From Bacillota bacterium (GTDB taxonomy: Bacteria > Bacillota > Negativicutes > Sporomusales > CTSoil-080): a stretch of 64,000 nucleotides of DNA. A program made the position numbers and the translations under genes. The number at the start of each line of letters is the position of its first letter. Positions within the stretch are counted from its first letter, which is position 1. Positions 53,038 through 61,282 of this stretch are shown in pieces. The notes beneath the pieces were generated by a model. That model worked only from the letters and a program-made list of their open reading frames with translations. It was not told the DNA's origin and did no database searches. The stretch is taken from the NCBI GenBank assembly GCA_017889635.1, contig JAGGAC010000002.1, positions 1-64,000 of the forward strand, in the 5' to 3' direction.

Positions 53038-53514
53038 CTAGTTTTGCGAAATTGCCCCAGAAAAAACCATAGCCTGAGGACTGCATGCAGTTTTGTCAGG
53101 ACACGCCTCACACTGTTGGTCAAAGGGAGGCATAAGTAAACTAAAATCACAAACCTCGTACCCACATTTTTTGTAGAAGGTTACCGCCTGGCCCTTTGCA
53201 ACTGTTGTAATCCGATACAAGCCACCAGGAATACCTAATGATTCGCGACAATACTGCCATGGAAACTCGCTAAGCTTACTTATTAGTTGCTCTCCGATGC
53301 CATTGCCACGTTCTTCTTTCGCAACAGCAAGCACTAAAAGGTGAAAAAAACCATCATCTAATTCAATCACTCTTCCCACAGCCATAATCTTGCTACCGTC
53401 CTTCAAAAGGACATGCTCGACGGCTTCTCCGGCAAGACTCATGCCAGTCTCAGCAAGAAGATTTTGCATTTCTTCCTCATCTTCGATTTCAGCAAAAGCA
53501 AATACTTGACCCAA
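53038..53514 (-). CDS. GNAT-family acetyltransferase with Cys-containing tail
   Basis: A 158-residue acetyl-CoA-dependent transferase. Motif A (LVLAVAKEERGNGIGEQLIS) and the motif B region ending TFYKKCGYEVCDF are clear. The C-terminal CEACPDKTACSP adds three cysteines not typical of the fold and may bind a metal. A GTG at 53523 opens the frame, but GAGGTG precedes a TTG at 53514 at better spacing. Acceptor substrate unknown; position between the molybdoenzyme anchor and the PhnP-like hydrolase suggests a small-molecule tailoring role. Confidence 0.8.
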   Translation of the reverse strand: MGQVFAFAEIEDEEEMQNLLAETGMSLAGEAVEHVLLKDGSKIMAVGRVIELDDGFFHLLVLAVAKEERGNGIGEQLISKLSEFPWQYCRESLGIPGGLYRITTVAKGQAVTFYKKCGYEVCDFSLLMPPFDQQCEACPDKTACSPQAMVFSGAISQN

Positions 53515-53538
53515 TTTTAGCACCTCACAAAATAAGCT

Positions 53539-54495
53539 TCATTTCTTCAGCCAAGCGGCTTTTTTCTCCCAGCATTTTTCCAGCATTACCGCCAACCGAG
53601 CCACTTCTCGATCACTAACGACTTCTTGTTCCTCACCGGGAAGAGCAATTCGTATCGCCGCCTGCAAGAAGATGCTGCGAAAACAAAAGGCACCAAAGAG
53701 AACTAGAACCGCTGCCAGTACCTCACTAAGGGGCTCACGGCTCAAAAGAACAAGCACCAATGGTATTACCGTTCCCAGAGCGATTACTCCACCCCAAAAT
53801 ACTATTCGGTAGTTGCCATAAAGTATGTTAGCTGCACTTTTCTTCGCTTCTACTGCTCCAGTCAGCCAAATCCCCCGAATATAACCAGTTAGCACTACAA
53901 ATTGAAGAATAAGAACTACTAACAAACTAGCACTAAGGGTGGCTGTATACTGATTATAGCCAAGTCCGAACAATACTAGCACAATGATCACCCCTGCGAG
54001 CCCAGTAGCCGCGCCACTAATGAGAAACAATCCCACCAAGCCGCCGCCGCTCCAAAAGGTGCGGCCTCTGGCTTCAGCCAATTCAAGCCCAGGATACGCG
54101 ACCAACCCCAAAGAGGCGATAATCCCCAGCCCAGCCACCGCCTTCCTCAACAGACTAAGGTCAGCCCAAGGAATGAAATCGAAGAAAAAAGTAGCGTAAA
54201 TAAAACCCAGTGCTAAAAAAGAGCTTAGAAGATACGATCCCATGCACATTATCGACGAAGGCCGGGCATAAACCAAATACGCCTTAAAAATCTTTGTCAG
54301 TTCCACCATCAAAAACAGTGAACCAATTCCTGCAGCTACTACAGCTATCAAACTTACCCAGCCATTAACCTGACTGACTATCTTTGTGCCCATAAGATCG
54401 GATACGGCTGCAACACTAAACATCATGGCGCCCATTGCCGCCAAAAATAAATATCCTATCGCCAAAACGCCCCAATATTCCTGTTTCTGTTCCAT
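53539..54495 (-). CDS. DmsC/NrfD-type membrane anchor of a molybdoenzyme
   Basis: A quinone-linked membrane subunit of 318 residues with about eight helices and few loops. It links the quinone pool to the adjacent Fe-S subunit. The start pattern (EYWGVLAIGYLFLAAMGAMM) and helix spacing fit the DmsC/NrfD group. AGGAGG precedes the ATG at 54495. It lies 11 nt after the ferredoxin-subunit gene in catalytic, Fe-S, anchor order. Direction of electron flow is inferred from the hydrogenase in the same unit. Confidence 0.82.
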   Translation of the reverse strand: MEQKQEYWGVLAIGYLFLAAMGAMMFSVAAVSDLMGTKIVSQVNGWVSLIAVVAAGIGSLFLMVELTKIFKAYLVYARPSSIMCMGSYLLSSFLALGFIYATFFFDFIPWADLSLLRKAVAGLGIIASLGLVAYPGLELAEARGRTFWSGGGLVGLFLISGAATGLAGVIIVLVLFGLGYNQYTATLSASLLVVLILQFVVLTGYIRGIWLTGAVEAKKSAANILYGNYRIVFWGGVIALGTVIPLVLVLLSREPLSEVLAAVLVLFGAFCFRSIFLQAAIRIALPGEEQEVVSDREVARLAVMLEKCWEKKAAWLKK

Positions 54496-54506
54496 AACCA
54501 CTCCTC

Positions 54507-55049
54507 CTATGGCATGATATAGTAAATCGACGGCTTTGTTCCGAGATGAGCATAAAGCGGTTGGGCATTGTCTTTTCTGACCAACCTTACAATTTCGCTG
54601 TTAGGATCGTCAAGATCGCCCACATTTCTAGCCTTAAGCTGGCAAGTCTCCACACATCTTGTAACCTCGCCTTGTTCCAGGCGACTAAAACACAACGTGC
54701 ACTTTTCCACCGCTCCGGTTTTCTTGTTCATATGCCGTACCCCATAAGGACAGACAAGCATACAAAACTGACATCCCACGCACTTGTCAGAATTAATAGC
54801 CACAATTCCATCCAATCGCCGATGGCTTGCCCCTGAGGGGCAGCCGTCCACACACGGTGCCTCGGCACAATGCATACAAGCTATCGGGATATTATACGAA
54901 GTCAGATTTGGATATTCCCCTTCCGGCCCGACCTTAAAAATCTTGCAATATCTAAGTGCAAGCGGCAAATTGTTTTCATTTTGACATGCTATCGTACAGG
55001 CGTGACAACCAACGCATTTTCTGAGATCAATAAGCATTCCCCAGCGCAT
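54507..55049 (-). CDS. 4Fe-4S ferredoxin subunit (DmsB/PsrB-like)
   Basis: An electron-transfer subunit of 180 residues with four [4Fe-4S] cluster motifs in the DmsB pattern: CVGCHACTIACQNENNLP, CMHCAEAPCVDGCPSGA, CVGCQFCMLVCPYGV and KCTLCFSRLEQGEVTRCVET. It has no signal sequence. It overlaps the catalytic-subunit stop by one base (TGATG). Confidence 0.94.
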   Translation of the reverse strand: MRWGMLIDLRKCVGCHACTIACQNENNLPLALRYCKIFKVGPEGEYPNLTSYNIPIACMHCAEAPCVDGCPSGASHRRLDGIVAINSDKCVGCQFCMLVCPYGVRHMNKKTGAVEKCTLCFSRLEQGEVTRCVETCQLKARNVGDLDDPNSEIVRLVRKDNAQPLYAHLGTKPSIYYIMP

Positions 55050-57244
55050 CAGTCTTCCCCCTCAGCTTTGGAAATCCGACACATAACCGCCCGGGTGCAC
55101 CAACTGCCACAGGCTTCATCACATGTATTCGGATCATCATCCAAGCACACATTGATATTTGATTCAAAAGCCCCCATAAGTTCAGGATCAATCAGTGCTT
55201 TTTCTGGAAACCACCAGCCGCGTTCTGCCTGAACAACGTCTGGTGCCACCGCATTGGTAATGAGAGCTTTTTGCTTTATCCGTCCAGTCGGTGTTTCAAT
55301 CCAAACCCAGTCGGTTGCTTTGATACCGAACTTATCGGCCAACACAGGGTTTATTGCTACTCTAGGATAAGGCTTCATCAACCGTATTCTGGTAATTTCC
55401 CGGTGCTCGGAGTGAAAGAATGGCATAAAACCGCCTCCAGCAATAAGCGTCAAAGGGTAATCGTCCGCTAGTTCCGGCTTGGCCTCGCTGCTAAACGGCG
55501 GCTCAACATAATGCGGCAATGGATCATAGCCGAGTTTTTCAAGAATAGAACTCTTCAGCTCCACCTTGCCAGAAGGCGTCGCCAGACCCCGTTCCTGATA
55601 TTTTCGGTACTCCCTAGGTGCAAAAGCCATACGGTAACACTGGACGAATTCTTCATAGGTTTCGACATCTAACCCGATTGGCTCCAGACGATATTTAAAC
55701 ACTTCCTCATCACTTTTCCACGGCCAGTACTCCGCCTGCCCAAGCCGGCAACCAATTTCCCGCCAAAAGTCAACATCAGTTTTGCGTTCAAACATCGGTT
55801 CAATAGCCCGCTCAGATGCAATAAGCCAGTCGGACACGCCATAAGTAGTAGTCATTACCGGCCGTTCCAACCAGGATGCCGCAGGTAATACATAATCAGC
55901 CAAAAGCGCCGATGGCGTCATCCAGTAATCCATTACCACCAAAAGATCAAGACTCTTTAGCGCCTGATAAACAAGCTTGGAGTTAGCATAAGAAATAAGC
56001 GGATTGTTAGCAAGTACAATACAAGCCTTCACCGGATATGGCTTACTGCTGACCATTGACCGAAACAAAACAGGTGCATTAGCCTCACAGAACCATTCAG
56101 CTGGAATGCTTTTCCCCCACACCCGCACCATATTGTCGGTCAATATTTGATAGCCCGGCCAGGTGTTAAGTTTGAACTTGTCAGCTCCTAGTTGTTTTGC
56201 CCGCTGCTCCTCAGACAATAGGTCGTTGAGTTCCATTTCCCAGTCGGTAATAAAGTCAGGATGCGGCCCAGGCATAACATCGCCACCAGGAACGTCCAAG
56301 TTACCACATATCACCCTAAGTGCTGCTCTCGCTTGAGCCCCAGCACTACTGCCTCTTCCAAACTGGTCAGTGGCAACTCCCCATTGAATACAAGCGGGTT
56401 TGGCTGCGGCATATATTTGCGCTGCTTCTCTAATAAGCTCCGCCGAAATACCAGTTTTTTCTGCAGCCCATTCAGGAGTATATTCCTCAATCCGTTCACT
56501 CAATTCTTCAAACCCAACCGTCCACTCATTGACAAACTCAAAATCGTACAACCCCTCCTCAATTATGACATTTAACCACGCCAACGCCAGCGCGTTGTCT
56601 GCTCCTGGCCTAATTGGCAGCCAAAGGTCTGCCTTAGCCGCCGTCTCACTAAAAACAGGGTCAATTACAATAATCTTAGTCCCGTTAGCCTTAGCCTGAA
56701 GCAAGCCGCGCATTTCTGGCAAATAAGAAACAGCCGGATTATGACCCCAAATGACAACACAGCGAGAATTCATTATCTCCGGATCAAAGGCAGCCCAGCC
56801 GTAAGACGCGGCTTCTATCAAAAAATTGGGAATCCAGCATACAGGAGCGGTATGTGCTATATTGGGACTTCCGAACAAATTGAAAAAGCGTCGGCGAGCA
56901 AAATCGTCAGTTCTGTTAGTTCCCCCGAGCGAACTGAGCGTCTCAGCACCGTAAGTATTTTTTAGTTCAGTCAATCTAGCCGCAATTCCGTCCAAAGCTT
57001 CTTCCCAACTTACCCGTTCAAATTGCCCTGACCCTCGTTTTCCTACCTGTTTTAGCGGATAGTTTAGCCGGTTAGGATGATTAAGGTGATCTAATGCCGA
57101 AACTCCGCGCGGGCATTGCGCTCCTTGATTGAAGGGATGCTCCGGATCACCAGTAACTTTTGTTATCACCCCATTCTCCACGCTAGCCAACATGCCGCAA
57201 TTCATATGGCAAAAATGGCATGCAACCTTCTTAACCTCACTCAT
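55049..57244 (-). CDS. molybdopterin oxidoreductase catalytic subunit, substrate unknown
   Basis: A DMSO-reductase-superfamily enzyme of 731 residues. C9, C12, C16 and C44 bind the N-terminal [4Fe-4S] cluster. C136 in HTAPVCWIPN is at the expected place for the Mo ligand, which puts it with the Cys-ligated polysulfide/thiosulfate reductase, formate or nitrate-type branch. No Tat signal is present, so the enzyme is predicted to face the cytoplasm, unlike DmsA or PsrA. GGAGGGA precedes the ATG. The genes around it (DUF169-ferredoxin, GNAT, PhnP-like, ArsS-like, DUF2064) do not match any reductase operon I know. Substrate cannot be named. Confidence 0.9.
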   Translation of the reverse strand: MSEVKKVACHFCHMNCGMLASVENGVITKVTGDPEHPFNQGAQCPRGVSALDHLNHPNRLNYPLKQVGKRGSGQFERVSWEEALDGIAARLTELKNTYGAETLSSLGGTNRTDDFARRRFFNLFGSPNIAHTAPVCWIPNFLIEAASYGWAAFDPEIMNSRCVVIWGHNPAVSYLPEMRGLLQAKANGTKIIVIDPVFSETAAKADLWLPIRPGADNALALAWLNVIIEEGLYDFEFVNEWTVGFEELSERIEEYTPEWAAEKTGISAELIREAAQIYAAAKPACIQWGVATDQFGRGSSAGAQARAALRVICGNLDVPGGDVMPGPHPDFITDWEMELNDLLSEEQRAKQLGADKFKLNTWPGYQILTDNMVRVWGKSIPAEWFCEANAPVLFRSMVSSKPYPVKACIVLANNPLISYANSKLVYQALKSLDLLVVMDYWMTPSALLADYVLPAASWLERPVMTTTYGVSDWLIASERAIEPMFERKTDVDFWREIGCRLGQAEYWPWKSDEEVFKYRLEPIGLDVETYEEFVQCYRMAFAPREYRKYQERGLATPSGKVELKSSILEKLGYDPLPHYVEPPFSSEAKPELADDYPLTLIAGGGFMPFFHSEHREITRIRLMKPYPRVAINPVLADKFGIKATDWVWIETPTGRIKQKALITNAVAPDVVQAERGWWFPEKALIDPELMGAFESNINVCLDDDPNTCDEACGSWCTRAVMCRISKAEGED

Positions 57245-57247
57245 TCC

Positions 57248-58222
57248 CTACATCCCTCCAATTTGAAAGTTCTTGCGCATTTTCAACTGGATGGCTTTCT
57301 CAGGACACTGCCCAACGCAGGTATAACAGGCACAGCACCCAGTCTCCCGGCTTTTCCGAGCCTTTTGGGTTTCAGCAGTACCAGTCACCTCAAGCATAGC
57401 CTCAGGGCAAAAGGCCGCGCATAACCCGCACCCTTTGCATCGCTTTTTATCAATAATTATTTCAACCGTTTCACCCGCCACCTCATCAGGCTTAGATACA
57501 CAATCCATAACCGGTGGTAAATAAATACGCCGCCTTGCTTCAGGAATACTTTTAGATGAAAGGTTTTTCAAGGCGTCGGCTATGATTTCAAGCTGACAAT
57601 AAGGCACCGATACATAAACTTCAAAATCTTCAATATCGCTAGAAGCCCGCGCACCGTAGCAACCGAATGAAATGTTCATTGTTTGGCTTTTTATTACCTG
57701 AACCGTAAGATCGGCGCAGGTAGAATTGTAACCGGAAGTATGAAAAGTCTGCCTTTCGCCGGTAGAATAAGTAGTTGCAGCACATAACCACATTGCCTGC
57801 TCCGGCCATAAAGTAAAAATTACCACATCTGGTATAAAGGTCGCTGCTTCTAAAGGAGCCACCAAAGTCGCCGTATACGTCCCGGCAGTAAATTCCGGCC
57901 TAGCAGCAATCATTTTTTTTGCACATTCGAGGTTAGGCAGTTTCTTAAATAAAAGATAGAGCTCTCCGGAACGCAGTTTCGGAGACATAGGAACAATCCC
58001 CATAATTGCTGCTCCATCCGGACAAGCATGACAACGCGGCGGAATATACATACTATTGCCCCGTCTGGCAATAGCGATAGACTGGCAATGCCGAATACGA
58101 GTTGATGGTTCGAAAACCCCCTCTGGTATTCTTTCACCTGGCCGCATTAGTCTGACAGCAACCGGCGACCACCTAAGCGTAAGCGTGCTTCTAAACGCCT
58201 CAGCTAGTTCAGAGTTTTGCAT
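57248..58222 (-). CDS. DUF169 protein fused to a two-cluster ferredoxin domain
   Basis: Residues 1-230 are DUF169 (WSPVAVRLM near the start, CQSIAIARRG, and RCHACPDGAAIMG with several Cys), a family of unknown function. The C-terminal 80 residues are a bacterial-type ferredoxin with CKGCGLCAAFCPEAM and CCACYTCVGQCPEKAI. The start is taken at 58222, where GGGAGA is 9 nt upstream; an in-frame ATG at 58252 lies 3 nt after the preceding gene and is an alternative. It starts just before the molybdoenzyme gene and probably supplies or takes electrons in that pathway. Confidence 0.85.
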   Translation of the reverse strand: MQNSELAEAFRSTLTLRWSPVAVRLMRPGERIPEGVFEPSTRIRHCQSIAIARRGNSMYIPPRCHACPDGAAIMGIVPMSPKLRSGELYLLFKKLPNLECAKKMIAARPEFTAGTYTATLVAPLEAATFIPDVVIFTLWPEQAMWLCAATTYSTGERQTFHTSGYNSTCADLTVQVIKSQTMNISFGCYGARASSDIEDFEVYVSVPYCQLEIIADALKNLSSKSIPEARRRIYLPPVMDCVSKPDEVAGETVEIIIDKKRCKGCGLCAAFCPEAMLEVTGTAETQKARKSRETGCCACYTCVGQCPEKAIQLKMRKNFQIGGM

Positions 58223-58255
58223 CGTCGATATTCTCCCATCATTATCTTTCATAGC

Positions 58256-59077
58256 TTACCGCCGGGGAGGCGGCGCCGATGCTCCTAACCCTAGTTCTTC
58301 CAGCATTTTGATTATATTAACTGGCATCAGCACCTCTTTATCGTAGCAAGCTGCTAATTGAATGCCTTTTACTACCGGAATCATACTTGCTAAATCAACA
58401 GGAATATCAACATCAGGTACCATTTCCACAAAAGCAAATGGTATCTTCCCGGCCTCGGCCTTATCTACTACCATATCCAGCGCCGTAATCCCCTCCTGAT
58501 TGTAAAAAACCCGCTCAAAATTGAAGGGCGTAGTATAGGTATAGCCAATAATAGAAAATCCGCCCTCTTGACAAGCCCCCTCAACAACTGCAGCCCCAAC
58601 TTCTTCATCCGCTTTTTTTGCTGCCACCAAGCTGTTACTGCTTAATGCAAGCCGTGTTAACTTATTAACCGCTTGCCGGACAATTGCAGGCTGCAAACCA
58701 GGAAGATCACCGCCAACAATAACCACGCCATCAGCCAAGCGGTTTTCGTCATCCTTCTTCAAAATGTAGTCAGCAGCATATTGCATACATTCGTCAAACG
58801 TACCGCCATGATCACAATAAATCCCCTTGATCTTCTCCGGCTCAGCAACACCAGTTAAGAGCTCATCTAAATAATCCCGATCACCGTCAGAATTATAACA
58901 AATCCATACATCGCCACTTCTTGCTGCAGTGCAACTATTAATAACATCCAGCAAACAAGCCTCATAAAAGCTTTGTGCTTCCTCCGGCGTCAGCACTCCC
59001 CCCCTTTGGGTTGTCAGCCTGGTCTTAGTCTCGCCCGCCTTGGGAACCTTTGTAAATACAACAATGGCATTACGCAT
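58256..59077 (-). CDS. DUF2064 glycosyltransferase-like protein (TIGR04282 type)
   Basis: A 273-residue nucleotide-sugar-transferase-fold protein. The N-terminal VVFTKVPKAGETKTRL is the family signature, with the acidic metal site in VVIVGGDLPGLQPAIVRQA. Family members are annotated as arsenosugar-biosynthesis glycosyltransferases when found with ArsM/ArsS, and resemble CofC-like nucleotidyltransferases. AGGAGG precedes the ATG. It is the first gene after the sigma-54 promoter and shares the operon with an ArsS-like enzyme. Confidence 0.83.
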   Translation of the reverse strand: MRNAIVVFTKVPKAGETKTRLTTQRGGVLTPEEAQSFYEACLLDVINSCTAARSGDVWICYNSDGDRDYLDELLTGVAEPEKIKGIYCDHGGTFDECMQYAADYILKKDDENRLADGVVIVGGDLPGLQPAIVRQAVNKLTRLALSSNSLVAAKKADEEVGAAVVEGACQEGGFSIIGYTYTTPFNFERVFYNQEGITALDMVVDKAEAGKIPFAFVEMVPDVDIPVDLASMIPVVKGIQLAACYDKEVLMPVNIIKMLEELGLGASAPPPRR

Positions 59078-59240
59078 AAAATTTTTCCTCCTAGTTAGAT
59101 ATAACGGACTATTGCAACTTAATATTTGACGGAAAAAGGCTTTCGTATTGAGAAATACAAAAGCACTTGATACTTATAAGGTTTCCCCCTTCCCAATATG
59201 CAGAGAATATAACCTTCAGAACACTTTACGTATTAATTGT

Positions 59241-59255
59241 TGCAATATTCGTGCC
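59241..59255 (-). promoter_or_regulatory. sigma-54 promoter of the hydrogenase/molybdoenzyme operon
   Basis: On the minus strand TGGCACG-AATA-TTGCA matches the -24/-12 consensus, with GG and GC 10 bp apart. It lies about 165 bp before the DUF2064 start. It implies an enhancer-binding protein, possibly the one at 38.5 kb or one outside the window. Confidence 0.88.
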
Positions 59256-59397
59256 ATTTACGTTATACTAGTCTAACAGCCAAATAGCCCTAGCAATTAC
59301 TTATCCCGCAGAAAATTTCCTCAAATGATTATTTTCATTTTGATACATTTTTTCCCATTCTTACAACACTCAGTATTGCGGTTACTAACTTAAATAC

Positions 59398-59423
59398 AAA
59401 AAAGACTTAGCCATAGCCAAGTC
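59398..59423 (-). terminator. rho-independent terminator after the AEC transporter gene
   Basis: Eight-bp stem GACTTGGC/GCTAAGTC (one G-U) with a 4-nt loop, followed on the minus strand by TTTTTT. Confidence 0.78.
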
Positions 59424-59459
59424 CTTGTGATACATGCATCTTATTATTGCCAATAGTGT

Positions 59460-60374
59460 TCATCCAACCAAGAAGGTTGCACTATCAAGCCATACTAAAA
59501 AGAAACTTATCAGTATTGTTATATTAGTCAAAGTCCCAACAAATTGGACATTATAATCAAATTCTAGCGCATAGCTTATTGTTATTGTTGGTATCGGCAG
59601 TAAAAAAGCAATAAGCGCTGTATATCTAACCATAGGTTCAAACGGCAACAGATAGAAAAACACTGCTCCAGCCGCTAGTCCAATTAAATACCTAAACGCT
59701 AAAACCTTAACCATACTTTTTAAATATGCTGTATCAAAGGAAAAGCTCAGATACATTCCCAAAAGCAGTAGTGACAATGGTGTATTAGCTTTTCCTAAAA
59801 TCTGCAATCCGTCAATTACCGGCTTAGGAAAATGGATACCAACAACCGCAACTCCAAAAGAAACAATATATGCTAGCAACGAAACTGACTTTAAGCTCTT
59901 TTTTAAAGCTCCGACCAACCCCACAGCCTTATCAGCCGAGAAATAGCCTGCTATTATGTAGGATACGCCAAATACTATTATAGAATTACCTACATCAAAC
60001 ATGCCAAAGTATTTAATACCTTCCTGACCCCATATAGCCTCTACCAATGGGAAAGCAAACAATCCGACATTTACTCCGGGAATTAGCATCGAAAGCATTC
60101 CTCTGGTATCATGCTCCTCCTTGCCAAAAGCAACTCCCCCCACCAGCGCCATCAAGATACCATACAAAATACCGGTAATGGTAACCAAAATAAGTGAAAG
60201 GTCAATATTAATGGTACTAAAGGTAACTATAATCAGCGCTGGCAACGTAATATTGAATATTATCCTTGATAGACCTTCTCCATCCTCTTTTTTGAGCAAA
60301 TCCAGTCTTTTTAGAAAATAACCCAATAAAATTATTGCCAGCGAAAAAACAAATTGCGCATTAATATTATTCAT
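59460..60374 (-). CDS. AEC-family (auxin efflux carrier) transporter
   Basis: A 304-residue secondary transporter with about ten helices. The family's gate motifs are recognisable (IIFNITLPALIIVTFS, LIPGVNVGLFAFPLVEA, GVSYIIAGYF). Bacterial members carry malonate, malate or other carboxylates. AGGGAGC lies before the ATG. It is flanked by terminators, so it is probably monocistronic. Substrate unknown. Confidence 0.9.
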   Translation of the reverse strand: MNNINAQFVFSLAIILLGYFLKRLDLLKKEDGEGLSRIIFNITLPALIIVTFSTINIDLSLILVTITGILYGILMALVGGVAFGKEEHDTRGMLSMLIPGVNVGLFAFPLVEAIWGQEGIKYFGMFDVGNSIIVFGVSYIIAGYFSADKAVGLVGALKKSLKSVSLLAYIVSFGVAVVGIHFPKPVIDGLQILGKANTPLSLLLLGMYLSFSFDTAYLKSMVKVLAFRYLIGLAAGAVFFYLLPFEPMVRYTALIAFLLPIPTITISYALEFDYNVQFVGTLTNITILISFFLVWLDSATFLVG

Positions 60375-60583
60375 TACTATTTGCTCCCTAGTCTTCTACG
60401 ATTTTTGCACCAGCCATTTCCATAGACAGCACCTTTTAATTTTAACGCATTTCACTGTCAAAATATAGGCCAGTGTTAAAACACAAATAATTTGCTCTAT
60501 TTGAAAGCTTTACATTCTAAAAACACTAATAGCACTGCAACGCTCTGCAGTGCTATTTAGCTGCTGTGCCGTAAATACCTATT

Positions 60584-60865
60584 TTATGGTTCGCTTAGTG
60601 GCGTATCTGGTGGACTTTTCGGCGGAGTATTCCATTTGCAGGGCTTTTGTACACCATCTTTAGGAGAAATCTTATGTTTATCACAGGGATTTACGCAAGG
60701 CAATCCGCTATAAGAACACATAACGGCAGTTCGCTCAGGAAGAACAGCTCCACACTTTTTGCAAATTTTCCAGTTAGCAAAATTATGGGCATTGCAAACA
60801 GGACACCTTATTATTCGAAGCGGAGGCTTACACTTTCCACAAAAGGGGTTACATACCCAACACAT
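60584..60865 (-). CDS. double zinc-ribbon protein with Cys-rich C-terminal region
   Basis: A 93-residue protein starting MCWVCNPFCGKCKPP. A zinc ribbon (CPVCNAHNFANWKICKKCGA) is followed by a second Cys group (CSYSGLPCVNPCDKH) and a Pro-rich tail. AGAAGGTGTGAT precedes the ATG. It shares the CPxCxxxN-x-CKKCGA core with two shorter proteins encoded just upstream, so the three are paralogues by duplication. Likely a metal-binding accessory to the neighbouring molybdoenzyme; no function is known. Confidence 0.75.
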   Translation of the reverse strand: MCWVCNPFCGKCKPPLRIIRCPVCNAHNFANWKICKKCGAVLPERTAVMCSYSGLPCVNPCDKHKISPKDGVQKPCKWNTPPKSPPDTPLSEP

Positions 60866-60956
60866 ATCACACCTTCTTTTGTTTATACGCCACAACTCTT
60901 TAACATGCTGAAAGATTCGCCATTCTTTGCTAACAGCGAATCTTCCAGCATACTGA

Positions 60957-61085
60957 TTATTTTTTCTCTGGTTCCGGCATATCTGCGCCGCATTTTTTGC
61001 ATTTCTTATTTTTCGGGGGATTAAAAGTTTTGCAAGCAGGACACTGGGTCATTAGTTTACTTAATTCCGGTGGTCTAAAGCACAT
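60957..61085 (-). CDS. 42-residue zinc-ribbon protein
   Basis: Starts MCFRPPELSKLMTQ, then a single zinc ribbon CPACKTFNPPKNKKCKKCGA and an acidic end. GGAGGAA precedes the ATG. Very similar in protein and DNA to the 46-residue gene 29 bp upstream, a recent tandem duplication. Confidence 0.72.
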   Translation of the reverse strand: MCFRPPELSKLMTQCPACKTFNPPKNKKCKKCGADMPEPEKK

Positions 61086-61114
61086 AAAAGATTCCTCCTT
61101 TTTTCCGTCTTTGG

Positions 61115-61255
61115 TTAGGACTTCTTCGGCATATCTGCTCCACATTTTTTGCATTTTATATTTTTAGGGGAATTAAAGGCCTTGCAGGCCGGGCATCGCG
61201 CCACCAGTTTATTGGCATCCGGTGGCACAAATCCGCCTTTATCGTTACTACACAT
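61115..61255 (-). CDS. 46-residue zinc-ribbon protein
   Basis: Found by translating the gap between annotated genes. It starts MCSNDKGGFVPPDANK, then CPACKAFNSPKNIKCKKCGA and ends DMPKKS. It lies 27 nt after the ferredoxin-subunit gene, with AGGGGCGG upstream of the ATG. The paralogue that follows has the same Met-Cys start, the Pro-Pro pair, the same four-Cys ribbon and the same GADMP ending. Confidence 0.72.
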   Translation of the reverse strand: MCSNDKGGFVPPDANKLVARCPACKAFNSPKNIKCKKCGADMPKKS

Positions 61256-61282
61256 GGAGGTCTACCGCCCCTTTCAATGATG

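Larger units (their letters stand above)
59078..59459. other. control region of the 13-gene operon
   Basis: Contains a sigma-54 promoter and, at its far end, the terminator of the AEC transporter gene. No activator repeats as clear as those at 38.3 kb were found; an AAATGA/TCATTT inverted repeat around 59325-59340 is the best candidate but weak. No gene seen. Confidence 0.6.

Noticed and set aside
53539-57244. Naming the molybdoenzyme a DMSO, polysulfide or tetrathionate reductase
   Set aside because: Subunit types are shared by all of these, there is no Tat signal, and the accessory genes fit none of them; left as substrate unknown.
59280-59460. Activator repeats for the sigma-54 promoter at 59.2 kb
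   Set aside because: Only a weak AAATGA/TCATTT repeat is present, and the TGTGCAnAATTGCA motif of the 38.3 kb promoter is absent.
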